From assembly GCF_900112425.1 (NCBI RefSeq), contig NZ_FOLP01000016.1:62001-126000 (forward strand): a stretch of 64,000 nt of DNA. The letters run 5' to 3'. The notes under the pieces are model-generated. The model had not been told where the DNA came from. It searched no databases and saw only the letters and a program-made list of their open reading frames with translations. The stretch comes from Variovorax sp. OK212. GTDB lineage: Bacteria; Pseudomonadota; Gammaproteobacteria; Burkholderiales; Burkholderiaceae_C. Shown here piece by piece: positions 8,511 to 17,823 of the stretch; position 1 is the stretch's first letter, and each line of letters begins with the position of its first letter. The position numbers and the translations under genes were made by a program.

Positions 8511-9377
8511 TCACTGCCCGCTCTCGGGTTGCCAACGAATGACCCACTTTTCCGCCAGCGTGACCAGCAGGAAGAACAGCCCGGAGAGCGTGGCGCTCAT
8601 GACGATCGCGGCGTACAGCAGCGGCGAATCGAAGTTGAAGGTGGCCTGCAGGATCATGGCGCCGATGCCCACCGTGGCACCCACCCACTCGCCCACCACC
8701 GCACCGATGACGCACATCGACGCCGCAATGCGCAGGGCCGAGAACAGGTAGGGCAGCGCGTTCAGCAGGCGCAGGCGAAAGAAGATCTCGGTCTTGCTGG
8801 CCGACAGCACCCGCATCAGCTCCATCGCCTGCGGGTTGACCGACTCCAGCCCGCGCACCATGTTCACCAGCGTCGGAAAGAAGCACACCAGCGCGGCAAT
8901 GGTGATCTTCGGCTCCATGCCGTTGCCCATGATCAGCACCAGCACCGGCGCCTTGGCCACCAGCGGCACGGCGTTGAACATCAGCACCACCGGGAAGAAG
9001 ATGTCCTGCAGCGTCTTGTTGTGCACGAAGATCGTCGCAATGACGATGGCCGCCAGGTTGCCCAGCACGAAGCCGCCGGCCGCCTCCATGGCCGTGGGCA
9101 GCAGGTTGTCGAGCAGCACGTCGCGCTTGGCGTAGAGCGTCTCCAGCACGGCCCAGGGCGTGGGCGCGATGAAGGGCTTGACGTCGAACACGGTAATCAC
9201 GGCCCACCACAGCACGAGCAGCCCGCCGATGCCGAGCGCCGGCAGCACGCGGCGGCGCCAGATGCGCTTTTGCCGCGCGGCGGCCCAGGCCAGGTATTCG
9301 GGGTCGGCCGAGGCGCTTGTCGTGCCTGTTGCGCTGGAAGCGACCGGCACGGCGGTGTCGATGGAACGGGTATTCAT
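8511..9377 (-). CDS. ABC transporter permease, nitrate/sulfonate/taurine type
   Basis: BPD_transp_1 permease of 288 aa (from ATG 9377) with about six membrane segments and the cytoplasmic EAA-type loop (S-A-S-K-T-E-I-F-F-R-L-R-L-L-N-A-L-P) that contacts the ATPase. The family moves sulfonates, nitrate, pyrimidine precursors or aromatic acids. I preferred 9377 over the upstream ATG 9407 because 9377 leaves an 11-bp gap after the ATPase gene instead of an overlap. It forms a complete importer with the two preceding genes. Confidence 0.9.
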   Translation of the reverse strand: MNTRSIDTAVPVASSATGTTSASADPEYLAWAAARQKRIWRRRVLPALGIGGLLVLWWAVITVFDVKPFIAPTPWAVLETLYAKRDVLLDNLLPTAMEAAGGFVLGNLAAIVIATIFVHNKTLQDIFFPVVLMFNAVPLVAKAPVLVLIMGNGMEPKITIAALVCFFPTLVNMVRGLESVNPQAMELMRVLSASKTEIFFRLRLLNALPYLFSALRIAASMCVIGAVVGEWVGATVGIGAMILQATFNFDSPLLYAAIVMSATLSGLFFLLVTLAEKWVIRWQPESGQ

Positions 9378-9387
9378 GGCATCGGCC

Positions 9388-10182
9388 TCAGCAGGTTTCC
9401 AGCACACGCCGCAGATGGCTTGTGAGGCGAACGAATTCGGGGGACTCGCGCATCTCCAGCGTGCGTTCGGCGGGCAGTTCCACCGGAACGATCTCGCGCA
9501 CGCGCCCCGGGTTGGCGGCCAGCATCAGCACGCGCTGGCCGAGGAACGCGGCCTCGTGGATGCTGTGGGTGACGAAGAGAATCGTCACGCCGGTATCGCG
9601 CCACACGCGCAAGATTTCTTCGTTGAGCCGGTCGCGCGTGATCTCGTCGAGCGCGCCGAAGGGCTCGTCCATCAGCAGGATCTTCGGGTCGCTGGCCAGG
9701 GCGCGCGCAATCGACACGCGCTGGCGCTGCCCGCCCGACATCTCGTGCGGGAAGGCGTTCACGCGGTCCTTCAGCCCCACGAGCTCCAGCAGTTCCTGCG
9801 GCGAACGGCGGCCCTTGCGGCTCGCGCCGCCGCCCACCTGCAGCGGCAGCTCCACGTTCTGCAGCGCGGTGCGCCAGGGCAGCAGTGCCGCGTCCTGGAA
9901 CACGAAACCGATGTCGCGGTTCTTGCGCGCGGCCTGCGGCGTGGACGACAGCACCTCGATGTGGCCGCGGCTGGGTTGCAGCAGGTCGGCCACCACGCGC
10001 AGGAAGGTCGACTTGCCGCAGCCCGAGGGCCCCAGCAGCGTGAGGAACTCGCCCTGCGCCACGTCGAGGTCGAGGCTCTTGATGGCGGTGACGTCGCGGC
10101 GCTCGGTGAAGAAGCGCACGCCGATGTCGCGGCAGGCGATGGCGGGCGCGGAGGCAGGCGGCGCGTTGAGAACGGCGGCCAT
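9388..10182 (-). CDS. ABC transporter ATP-binding protein, SsuB/TauB type
   Basis: ATPase subunit of 264 aa. Walker A is G-P-S-G-C-G-K-S-T (51-59), the Q-loop V-F-Q-D is near 94-97, the signature is M-S-G-G-Q (148-152) and Walker B is I-L-L-M-D-E-P (168-174). It is close in pattern to nitrate/sulfonate/taurine importers. It starts 4 bp after the substrate-binding protein gene and is followed by the permease, so the three are co-transcribed. It powers uptake of whatever the downstream FAD oxidoreductase and CoA-transferase consume. Confidence 0.92.
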   Translation of the reverse strand: MAAVLNAPPASAPAIACRDIGVRFFTERRDVTAIKSLDLDVAQGEFLTLLGPSGCGKSTFLRVVADLLQPSRGHIEVLSSTPQAARKNRDIGFVFQDAALLPWRTALQNVELPLQVGGGASRKGRRSPQELLELVGLKDRVNAFPHEMSGGQRQRVSIARALASDPKILLMDEPFGALDEITRDRLNEEILRVWRDTGVTILFVTHSIHEAAFLGQRVLMLAANPGRVREIVPVELPAERTLEMRESPEFVRLTSHLRRVLETC

Positions 10183-10186
10183 CGCG

Positions 10187-11218
10187 TCAGCCCTTCATGG
10201 CCCGCGCGGCGGCGGTGGCTTTCAGCGCGTCGAGCGAGATCACGTCTTCCACTTTCGGCGTGCGCGCGGTGAACTGGCCCAGCTCCGCATAGGTGGCGAT
10301 CTGTTCCTGCCACACGGCCGGGTCCATCGCGCCCCAGCCCTGCGTCTGCGCGGCGCCGCCGAAGGCGTACTCGAGCATCACGTCGACCGCCACGCGCTCG
10401 TCCTCGCGCTTGAGGTTGGGGTACTCCTTCACCAGCATGTCGACCGCCTGGTCGCGGTTGGCGCGCACGTGGTGCCAGCCCTTGGCCGTGGCGCGCAGGA
10501 AGGCCTCGATGACCTTGGGCTGCGTCTCCAGCGTCTTGGTGGACGCGTAGTAAGGCAGCGCGTACAGGCGCACGCCCGCGTCCCACTGCGTGAGCGAGGC
10601 GATGTCGGGGCCCAGCACCTTGATGGCGGTGGTGTTGGTGAGCCAGCCCGTCACCACGTCGACCTGCCCCGTGAGCAGCGGCGACATGTCGGCGCCGATG
10701 GAGACGATCTTCACGTCCTTCTCGGCGATCTTGTTCTTCGCGAGCAAGGCACGCAGCAGGATCGCCGCGGTCGACGGAATGCCCACGCGCTTGCCGACCA
10801 GGTCGGCGGGCTTGCGCACCGGGTTCTTGGCCAGCGAGAAGTAGGTGTAAGGGTGCTTCTGCGCGCCCACCGCGAAGCACTTGATCGGCAGGCCCTGCGA
10901 CACGGCCAGCATGATCGACGGGCTCGACGAGACCTGCCCGACCTCGTAGCGGCCCGAGGCGATGATGGCCACGCCGTCGATGTTCGGCCCGCCCGGCTGG
11001 ATCGCGAAGTCGATGCCTTCCTGTTCGTAGAAGCCCATGCGCTTGGCCACCACTTCGCCGATCTGGTTGCCCCCGACGATCCAGCCCAGCTGCATGTTGA
11101 TGCGCGCCTTGCCCTGTGCGAAGGCGTCGACGCTGAGCAGGCCGCCGGCGGAGAGTCCGCCCGCGATGAGGGACGTCTTGAGGAGACTTCGGCGACCGGG
11201 GTCGCGGAGCTGGGCCAT
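10187..11218 (-). CDS. ABC transporter substrate-binding protein, NMT1/SsuA type
   Basis: Periplasmic binding protein of 343 aa with a Tat-like signal (R-R-S-L-L-K at residues 9-14, hydrophobic core, A-F-A-Q cleavage region near 31-34). The mature protein has the NMT1/SsuA pattern (I-N-M-Q-L-G-W, later Y-E-Q-E-G). The start at 11218 is chosen because AGGAA lies at proper distance; a frame reaching 11281 would include the leader. It is the first gene of a minus-strand operon running to at least the ferredoxin. Ligand unknown. Confidence 0.88.
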   Translation of the reverse strand: MAQLRDPGRRSLLKTSLIAGGLSAGGLLSVDAFAQGKARINMQLGWIVGGNQIGEVVAKRMGFYEQEGIDFAIQPGGPNIDGVAIIASGRYEVGQVSSSPSIMLAVSQGLPIKCFAVGAQKHPYTYFSLAKNPVRKPADLVGKRVGIPSTAAILLRALLAKNKIAEKDVKIVSIGADMSPLLTGQVDVVTGWLTNTTAIKVLGPDIASLTQWDAGVRLYALPYYASTKTLETQPKVIEAFLRATAKGWHHVRANRDQAVDMLVKEYPNLKREDERVAVDVMLEYAFGGAAQTQGWGAMDPAVWQEQIATYAELGQFTARTPKVEDVISLDALKATAAARAMKG

Positions 11219-11518
11219 GGCGAATTCCTTTGGGATGCGATGAAGTGAACGGATGCTAGGAGCGCGCAGCGAGCGCACCAAGCACCGTTTTTCGCAACGG
11301 GCGAACTAAAAAATTGGTCCCCTTGCGCGCTTCCCAATGACATTGCGGTGCACACGGCGCACCGGCGCGCACCACATCGGGGAAAACGTGAATGCCCGGC
11401 GAGCGCGCCTGCATCGCGCGCTGCTGCCCGATTTGTTGCGCACGCGGCGTCGTATGCCGGTATAAATCCGCACGCCCGGCAAAGACCGGAGACGAGACAA
11501 CACGAAGGACGGCACCTC
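11219..11518. promoter_or_regulatory. Divergent 300-bp control region (ABC operon / GMC oxidoreductase)
   Basis: No gene is present. The region must carry promoters for the leftward ABC operon and the rightward GMC oxidoreductase. It contains an AT-rich patch next to an inverted ATTGG (11313-11317) and CCAAT (11334-11338) pair. That pair is a candidate operator for the LysR or RpiR protein encoded at the far end of the operon. A GAAGGA purine run 8-15 bp before 11519 serves the GMC gene. Confidence 0.45.
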
Positions 11519-13174
11519 ATGGAGTTCGACTATGTGATCGTGGGCGGCGGCTCGGGCGGCGCCACCCTGGCTTCGCGGCTCAGCGAAGACCCGGGCGTAC
11601 AGGTCTGCCTGGTCGAGGCCGGCGGCGACGGGCGCGGCATTCTCGTGCGGGCGCCGGCCGCCACGGTGGCCATGCTGCCGGGGCGCCCGCGCATCAACAA
11701 CTACGCCTACCAGACGGTGCCGCAACCGGGCCTGGACGGGCGCCGCGGCTACCAGCCGCGCGGGCGCTGCCTGGGCGGCTCGAGCGCCATCAACGCGATG
11801 CTCTACGTGCGCGGCCACCGCGAGGACTACGACGACTGGGCACGCGCGGGCTGCGCCGGCTGGTCCTTCGACGAGGTGCTGCCGTACTTCATTCGCGCCG
11901 AAGGCAACCAGCGCGGCGCGAGCGCGCTGCACGGTGCCGACGGGCCGCTGCAGGTGGCCGAGCAGCAGAGCCCGCGCGCCATTGCGGAGGACTTCGTGCG
12001 TGCCGCCGAGTCGTGCGGCATTCCGCGCAACGGCGACTTCAACGGCCCCGAGCAGGAAGGCGCGGGCCTCTACCAGGTCACGCAGTTCCACGGCGGGCCG
12101 AAGAACGGCGAACGCTGCTCGGTGGCCGCGGCCTACCTGCATCCGGCGATGAAGCGCTCCAACCTCACGGTGCTGACCGGCGCGCAGGCGCAGCGCGTGA
12201 TGCTGCAGGAGCGGCGCGCCGTGGGCGTGGAGATACGGCGCGGCGGCAAGACCGAAACGCTCGCCGCGCGGCGCGAGGTGGTGCTGTGCGGCGGTGCCTT
12301 CAACTCGCCGCAGCTGCTGATGCTCTCGGGCATCGGCGACCCCGCCGAGCTTGCGCCGCACGGCATCGCGGTGCGGCATGCGCTGCCGGGCGTGGGCCGC
12401 AACCTGCAGGACCACACCGACTTCATCCTCTCGTACACCTCCAAGGACACCGAGCTCTTCGGCATCGGCGCGGTGGCGGGGCTGAAGCTGCTGAAGGCGA
12501 TCTTCGAATGGCGCAAGCGCGGCACGGGCCTGGTCGCCACGCCCTTCGCCGAAGGCGGCGCCTTCGTCAAGTCGTCACCTGAACTGCGGCGGCCCGACCT
12601 GCAGCTGCACTTCGTGATCGCCATCACCGATGACCATGCGCGCAAGCTGCATGCGGGGTTCGGCTTCTCGTGCCATGTGTGCGTGCTGCGGCCCAAGGGC
12701 CGTGGCGACGTGCGGCTGAACGATGCCGACCCTGCCTCCGCGCCGCGCATCGATCCGCGCTTCCTGTCGCAGCCCGAGGACATGGCGCTGCTGCTGCGGG
12801 GCGTGAAGAAGACGCGCGAGATCCTGCGCGCGCCCGCGCTCGCCAGCTACCGGCACCGCGAGCTCTACACCGCCGACGCCCACACCGACGAAGAGCTGAC
12901 GCGCCACATCCGCGCGCGCGCCGACACCATCTACCACCCGGTGGGCACCTGCAAGATGGGCACCGACGCCCTGTCGGTGGTCGACGCGCAGCTGCGCGTG
13001 CACGGCATCGAGAACCTGCGCGTGGTCGATGCCTCTGTCATGCCCACGCTGATCGGCGGCAACACCAACGCGCCGACCGTGATGATCGCGGAGCGCGCGG
13101 CCGACTGGATGCGCGGGCCGATCACCTTCGACCGCGCGGTGCTGGACGCTAGGGCGCCTGCGACGAGCCCCTGA
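11519..13174 (+). CDS. GMC family oxidoreductase (choline dehydrogenase-like)
   Basis: FAD-dependent GMC enzyme of 551 aa. The FAD motif V-G-G-G-S-G-G is at 8-14 and a GMC signature (R-G-R-C-L-G-G-S-S-A-I-N) near 81-92. The conserved C-terminal active site has Y-H-P-V-G-T-C (His473) and G-G-N-T-N (about 513-517). The family oxidises primary alcohols, polyols or aldehydes and feeds electrons to quinone or oxygen. Frames that extend upstream to 11348 lack support; ATG 11519 has a purine-rich site. Its 3' end overlaps the convergent LacI-type gene by 26 bp. Substrate unknown. Confidence 0.9.
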   Translation: MEFDYVIVGGGSGGATLASRLSEDPGVQVCLVEAGGDGRGILVRAPAATVAMLPGRPRINNYAYQTVPQPGLDGRRGYQPRGRCLGGSSAINAMLYVRGHREDYDDWARAGCAGWSFDEVLPYFIRAEGNQRGASALHGADGPLQVAEQQSPRAIAEDFVRAAESCGIPRNGDFNGPEQEGAGLYQVTQFHGGPKNGERCSVAAAYLHPAMKRSNLTVLTGAQAQRVMLQERRAVGVEIRRGGKTETLAARREVVLCGGAFNSPQLLMLSGIGDPAELAPHGIAVRHALPGVGRNLQDHTDFILSYTSKDTELFGIGAVAGLKLLKAIFEWRKRGTGLVATPFAEGGAFVKSSPELRRPDLQLHFVIAITDDHARKLHAGFGFSCHVCVLRPKGRGDVRLNDADPASAPRIDPRFLSQPEDMALLLRGVKKTREILRAPALASYRHRELYTADAHTDEELTRHIRARADTIYHPVGTCKMGTDALSVVDAQLRVHGIENLRVVDASVMPTLIGGNTNAPTVMIAERAADWMRGPITFDRAVLDARAPATSP

Positions 13175-14174
13175 CGACCAGCTCGCCGGGCAGCAGCAAC
13201 TGGCGCGGCGGCACGTCGAGGCCGCGCAGCCGTTCGATCAGGCAGGTGGCGGCCGTGCGGCCGATGGCATCGGTGGGCTGCGCCACGGTGCTCAGGCCGG
13301 GGCCGATGAGCGAGGCCCATTCGGGATCGTCGAAGCCGACGAATCCCAGGTCTTCCCCGAACTGCCAGCCCAGCCGCGCCATGGCCTGCGCCACGCGCAG
13401 CGTGACCACGGCATTGCCGGCCACCACCGCCGCGCGGCGTGCGCGCCTGGCGCGCTGGCGCAGCGCGCGCAACGCCTCGTCGAGGTCGTCATGGCCGCCT
13501 TCGACGCATTCGAAGATCTCGCCGGCCACGCGCGGCTCGTGCGCGGCCACGCAGGCGCCGAAGGCGGCCGTGCGTTCGCGCCGCGAGCTCACGCCCTTCT
13601 GCGGCTCGGTCACGTAGAGCAGCTCGCGGTAGCCGCTGTCGACCAGGTGGCCGCAGGTGGCCGTCATCGCCGCATGGTTGTCGAGCGAGACGAAGTCGGT
13701 GTGCATGCCGGTGTGGCGGCGGTCGACCAGCACGGCCGGCTTGCCGTGCAGCGTGACCGCGTCGACCACGTTGCTGCCGCGCCCCAGCGTGTTGAGGATG
13801 AAGCCGTCGACCTGGTAGCCTGCCAGCGCATCGATGGCCTCGCGCTCGCGTTCGCTCTCGTTGCCGAGGTTGAACAGCATCACGAGGTAGCCGGCGTCCT
13901 GGCAGGCCTTCTCGGCGCCGCGCAATACCGCGACCGAATACGGATTGGTGATGTCGGCCACGATCAGGCCGATGAGCCGCGAGCGGCCATGGCTCAGCGC
14001 CTGCGCCATCGGGCTCGGCGAATACGCCAGCTTGGCGATGGCCACCTCGACGCGCGCGGCGATGTCGGGGCTCAGCAGCCGCTCGCGGTGGTTCAGGAAG
14101 CGAGAGACGGTGGCCTTGGAAACGCCGGCCTCCTCGGCAACGTCGCCAATGGTGGCGCGCCCGCTCGGCTTCAT
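13149..14174 (-). CDS. ptxS: LacI family repressor, PtxS-like
   Basis: LacI-type regulator of 341 aa: helix-turn-helix at about residues 7-30 (T-I-G-D-V-A-E-E-A-G-V-S-K-A-T-V-S-R-F), hinge, then a periplasmic-binding-like effector domain. In Pseudomonas, PtxS represses the 2-ketogluconate (kgu) operon by binding TGAAACCGGTTTCA. That exact palindrome occurs at 20103-20116, upstream of the operon this gene closes. The upstream genes are KguD-, KguK- and KguE-like, so I infer a PtxS orthologue; the symbol rests on that context. The REP-like inverted pair lies between it and kguD. Confidence 0.78.
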   Translation of the reverse strand: MKPSGRATIGDVAEEAGVSKATVSRFLNHRERLLSPDIAARVEVAIAKLAYSPSPMAQALSHGRSRLIGLIVADITNPYSVAVLRGAEKACQDAGYLVMLFNLGNESEREREAIDALAGYQVDGFILNTLGRGSNVVDAVTLHGKPAVLVDRRHTGMHTDFVSLDNHAAMTATCGHLVDSGYRELLYVTEPQKGVSSRRERTAAFGACVAAHEPRVAGEIFECVEGGHDDLDEALRALRQRARRARRAAVVAGNAVVTLRVAQAMARLGWQFGEDLGFVGFDDPEWASLIGPGLSTVAQPTDAIGRTAATCLIERLRGLDVPPRQLLLPGELVVRGSSQAP

Positions 14175-14186
14175 GCGCGGCTCTCG

Positions 14187-14300
14187 CTCCCTCTCCCCTT
14201 GGGGAGAGGGTTGGGGTGAGGGCCCGCGGCGGTGGCGAGGGCAGCGTCCGCACGGCGGCCGACGCCCTCACCCCAACCCTCTCCCCGAGGGGAGAGGGGG
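14187..14300. repeat. REP-like inverted pair of GC-rich palindromic repeats
   Basis: Two copies of a GAGGGTTGGGGTGAGGG-type element in opposite orientation (about 14187-14222 and 14264-14300) separated by some 40 bp. Each carries its own CTCTCCCC/GGGGAGAG palindrome. This is the widespread proteobacterial REP/BIME-type extragenic repeat. It lies in the 139-bp gap between the PtxS-like and KguD-like genes, where it could modulate mRNA stability or termination. Confidence 0.85.
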
Positions 14301-14313
14301 CAAGACAGGTCAG

Positions 14314-15294
14314 TCATGCGGACGCCGTGTCGTACGGCGCCGTCGGCTTCTCGCCGGCCAGCGCCTGCAGCAGGTTGGTCGTGGCCAGCTCCGCCATCGC
14401 GTGGCGGGTTTCGATGGTGGCCGAACCGATGTGCGGCAGCGGCGTGACGCGCGGGTGCGTGCGCAGCGGCGACTCGGCCGGCAGCGGCTCCTTGGCGAAC
14501 ACGTCGAGCCCGGCGGCGCGCAAGGTGCCGTGGTCGAGCGCCTGCAGCAGCGCCTCTTCGTTCACCGTGGCACCGCGGCCGCCGTTGATGAAGGAAGCGC
14601 CCGGCTTCATGCGCGCGAAGAAGGCGGCGTCGATCATGCCGCGCGTGGCCTCGGTCAGCGGCAGCATGGCCAGCACGATGTCGGCGCGCGCCAGCAGGTC
14701 GTCCAGCGGCGTGTGCGCGGCGCGGCCTTGCAGCTCGGGGGCCTGCGCGGCCAGGTCGACCGCGCGGCGCGAGTGGTACAGCACCGGCATGCCGAAGCCC
14801 AGCGCGGCGCGGCGCGCCACGGCCTGGCCGATGCGGCCGAAACCGAGGATGCCCAGCGTCTTGCCGTGCACGTCGGTGCCGAAGAGTTCCTCGCCGATGT
14901 TCTTGGTCCAGCGGCCTTCGCGCACCAGGTTCGACAGCTCGACCACGCGGCGTTGCGTGGCCATGAGGATCGCGAACACCGTGTCGGCCACCGTCTCGGT
15001 GAGCACGTCGGGCGTGTGGCACAGCACGATGCCGCGCTGGTGCAGCTCGGCCAGCGGGTAGTTGTCGACACCGACCGACACGCTCGAGATCACCTGGAGC
15101 TGCGGCGCCGCGTCGAGCAGCGCGGCATCGACGTTGTAGCTCGAGCCGATTAGGCCGTGGGCGGTGCGCAGCGCTGCGGCAAAGGCCTCGGGCTCCTTGC
15201 GCGGATCGGCCACGACAACGTGGTGCGCAGCCTGCAGGCGCGCCAGCTGGTCCTCAGGCAACGACCGGAAAACAAGAACATTCTTCTGCGTCAT
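14314..15294 (-). CDS. kguD: D-2-hydroxyacid dehydrogenase, 2-ketogluconate reductase-like
   Basis: NAD(P)H-dependent reductase of 326 aa. The Rossmann motif G-F-G-R-I-G is at 151-156, and the catalytic triad is Arg240 (G-G-R-G), Glu269 (A-K-E-P) and His288 (L-P-H-I-G-S). This is the GhrB/TkrA/KguD group, which reduces 2-keto acids such as 2-keto-6-phosphogluconate, glyoxylate or hydroxypyruvate. It sits 2 bp after the sugar kinase stop and before the PtxS-like repressor. That context makes 2-keto-6-phosphogluconate reductase the best assignment, but sequence alone cannot separate it from 2-ketoaldonate reductases. Confidence 0.8.
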   Translation of the reverse strand: MTQKNVLVFRSLPEDQLARLQAAHHVVVADPRKEPEAFAAALRTAHGLIGSSYNVDAALLDAAPQLQVISSVSVGVDNYPLAELHQRGIVLCHTPDVLTETVADTVFAILMATQRRVVELSNLVREGRWTKNIGEELFGTDVHGKTLGILGFGRIGQAVARRAALGFGMPVLYHSRRAVDLAAQAPELQGRAAHTPLDDLLARADIVLAMLPLTEATRGMIDAAFFARMKPGASFINGGRGATVNEEALLQALDHGTLRAAGLDVFAKEPLPAESPLRTHPRVTPLPHIGSATIETRHAMAELATTNLLQALAGEKPTAPYDTASA

Positions 15295-15296
15295 GG

Positions 15297-16250
15297 TCAG
15301 AGCCCCGCTTCTTCGAGTTGAGCCCGCGTCGGCAGGCCTTCGGTGTCGCCCAGCACCTGCACGGCGCGCGCACCGATCCAGGCGCCGCGGCGCACCGCGT
15401 CGGGCACGCTCCTGCCTTCGAGCAGGGCGCTCACCACGCCGGCCGCGAAGCCGTCGCCCGCGCCCACCGTGTCGATCACTTCCTTCACGGGGAAGCCGTC
15501 GACATGGCCGGTGCCGGCCACGTCGCTGTCGTAGTAGGCGCCCGCGGCGCCGAGCTTCACCACCACCAGCTTCGCGCCGCGTTCGCGGTAGAACCTGGCG
15601 ACGTCTTCGGGCTTGTCGTGGCCGGTGAGCAGCAGGCCCTCTTCGATGCCGGGCAGCACCCAGTCGGCGCGCGAGGCGAGTTCGTTCACCCAGTGGCGCA
15701 TGGTCTCGGTGGACGACCACAGCGTGGGGCGCAGGTTGGTGTCGAAGGAAATGGTGCGGCCCGCGGCGCGCATCACATCCATGGTCTTCAGCGCGGCCTG
15801 CAGGCTGGTCTCGGAGATGGCGGCGAACACGCCGGTGGCGTGCAGGTGGCGCGCCGAGCGCAGCCAGGCCTCGTCGACGTCGGCCGGGCCCATCTGGCTC
15901 GCGGCCGAGCCCTTGCGGTGGTATTCGATCGGCGGGTCGCTGCCGTCGGTGACGCGGCCCTTGAACTGGAAGCCGGTGCGCTGCATGGCGTCGGTGATCA
16001 CGTGCGAGCAGTCGATGCCTTCGGCGCGCATCGCGGCCAGCAGCGCGCGGCCCATGGAGTCGGTGCCCAGGCGGCTGGCCCAGCCCACCTTCAGGCCCAG
16101 GCGCGACAGGCCGATGGCCACGTTGGTCTCGGCGCCGGCGGTGCGCTTGAAGAACGACTCGGCGTTTTCCAGCGGACCGGGCCGGTCGGCCACGAGCAGC
16201 AGCATGGCCTCGCCGAAGAGAGCCACGTCGAAGGCGATGGGATCTGTCAT
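15297..16250 (-). CDS. kguK: PfkB family sugar-acid kinase (2-ketogluconate kinase-like)
   Basis: Ribokinase/PfkB-fold kinase of 317 aa with the ATP-site signature D-T-V-G-A-G-D-G-F (260-268; catalytic Asp266) and the N-terminal G-G/E substrate region. Closest by pattern are 2-dehydro-3-deoxygluconokinases (KdgK) and 2-ketogluconate kinases (KguK). Position between a KguE-like epimerase and a KguD-like reductase, under a PtxS-type operator, favours phosphorylation of 2-ketogluconate to 2-keto-6-phosphogluconate. KDG kinase remains possible. Confidence 0.78.
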   Translation of the reverse strand: MTDPIAFDVALFGEAMLLLVADRPGPLENAESFFKRTAGAETNVAIGLSRLGLKVGWASRLGTDSMGRALLAAMRAEGIDCSHVITDAMQRTGFQFKGRVTDGSDPPIEYHRKGSAASQMGPADVDEAWLRSARHLHATGVFAAISETSLQAALKTMDVMRAAGRTISFDTNLRPTLWSSTETMRHWVNELASRADWVLPGIEEGLLLTGHDKPEDVARFYRERGAKLVVVKLGAAGAYYDSDVAGTGHVDGFPVKEVIDTVGAGDGFAAGVVSALLEGRSVPDAVRRGAWIGARAVQVLGDTEGLPTRAQLEEAGL

Positions 16251-16289
16251 GTTGTTCTGGGTTCTTTGGGAGATCTGCGACCGCGAAGA

Positions 16290-17032
16290 CTAGGCCCGCG
16301 CGGCGCGGATGAAGTCGATCTGCGCGCGGGTCACGGCCAGCAGGTCGTCGCCCACGAGCGGGTATTCGATGGCGTGCGGCACGTCGGCCGGCAACGCGCG
16401 CAGAACGGCGCGCCACGGCGCGACCGAGTCGCCCAGCGGCACCGCCACCCACTTGTGCGGCAGGCGCTGCGCGCCCTTGCAGTGCACGTAGCGCACGCGG
16501 TGGCCCAGCGCCTGGGCGGCCTGCAGCGGGCACTCGCCCACCCAGTGCCAGTTGCCCATGTCGAAGGTCATGCCCAGCGGCACGCCGGCGCGGTCGGCCA
16601 CGTCGAAGAAGGTCTGCAGCGCGGCCAGCGTGCCGGCACGCACGGTCTGGTCGTTCTCGATCACGAGCTCGATGCGCGTCTCGGCCAGCTCCACCTTCAG
16701 GCCCCACAGCGAGCCGTGCGACGCAGCCTGGAAGTCGCCGATGGACATCTTCAGCCGCTTCGCGCCCACGCGCGTGGCGGCGGCAATGCCGCGCTTGAGC
16801 GCGGCGCTGTCGAGCCAGCCGCCTTCGGCCCACAGGCCTTCGGGGCTGGAGTACACGGACGCCAGGCCGTTGAGCGCGGGCAGTTCGGCGTCGGCGTCGC
16901 GCAGCATCTCGCCGCGCACTTCCACCGAGTCGGCACCGGCCGCGCGGGCCAGTTGCGAACACCAGAGCTGGCCGTGCCGCCCCACCTCGGCCGCACCGAA
17001 GGACGACAGAGAGATCAGGACCTCGAAGGACA

Positions 17033-17033
<1 letters not shown>
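16290..17033 (-). CDS. kguE: Sugar phosphate isomerase/epimerase family protein, KguE-like
   Basis: AP-endonuclease-2-type TIM-barrel protein of 247 aa, matching KguE in size. Likely metal-binding acidic and His residues include E-N-D (about 117-119), D-M-G-N-W-H-W and the closing E-Y-P-L segment. The exact role of KguE in 2-ketogluconate breakdown is not well defined; the family isomerises or epimerises sugars. Its ATG overlaps the stop of the ABC ATPase gene (TGATG), so transport and catabolism are translationally coupled. A longer frame to 17321 is a shadow of the ATPase gene. Confidence 0.72.
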
Positions 17034-17788
<755 letters not shown>

Positions 17789-17823
17789 GCCAGGATTCCT
17801 TCAGCCTCTTTGAACCGCGGTGC

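Noticed and set aside
11306-12415. Minus-strand ORF opposite the GMC oxidoreductase
   Set aside because: His/Ala/Arg-rich shadow, no motif, and it would cover the GMC promoter.
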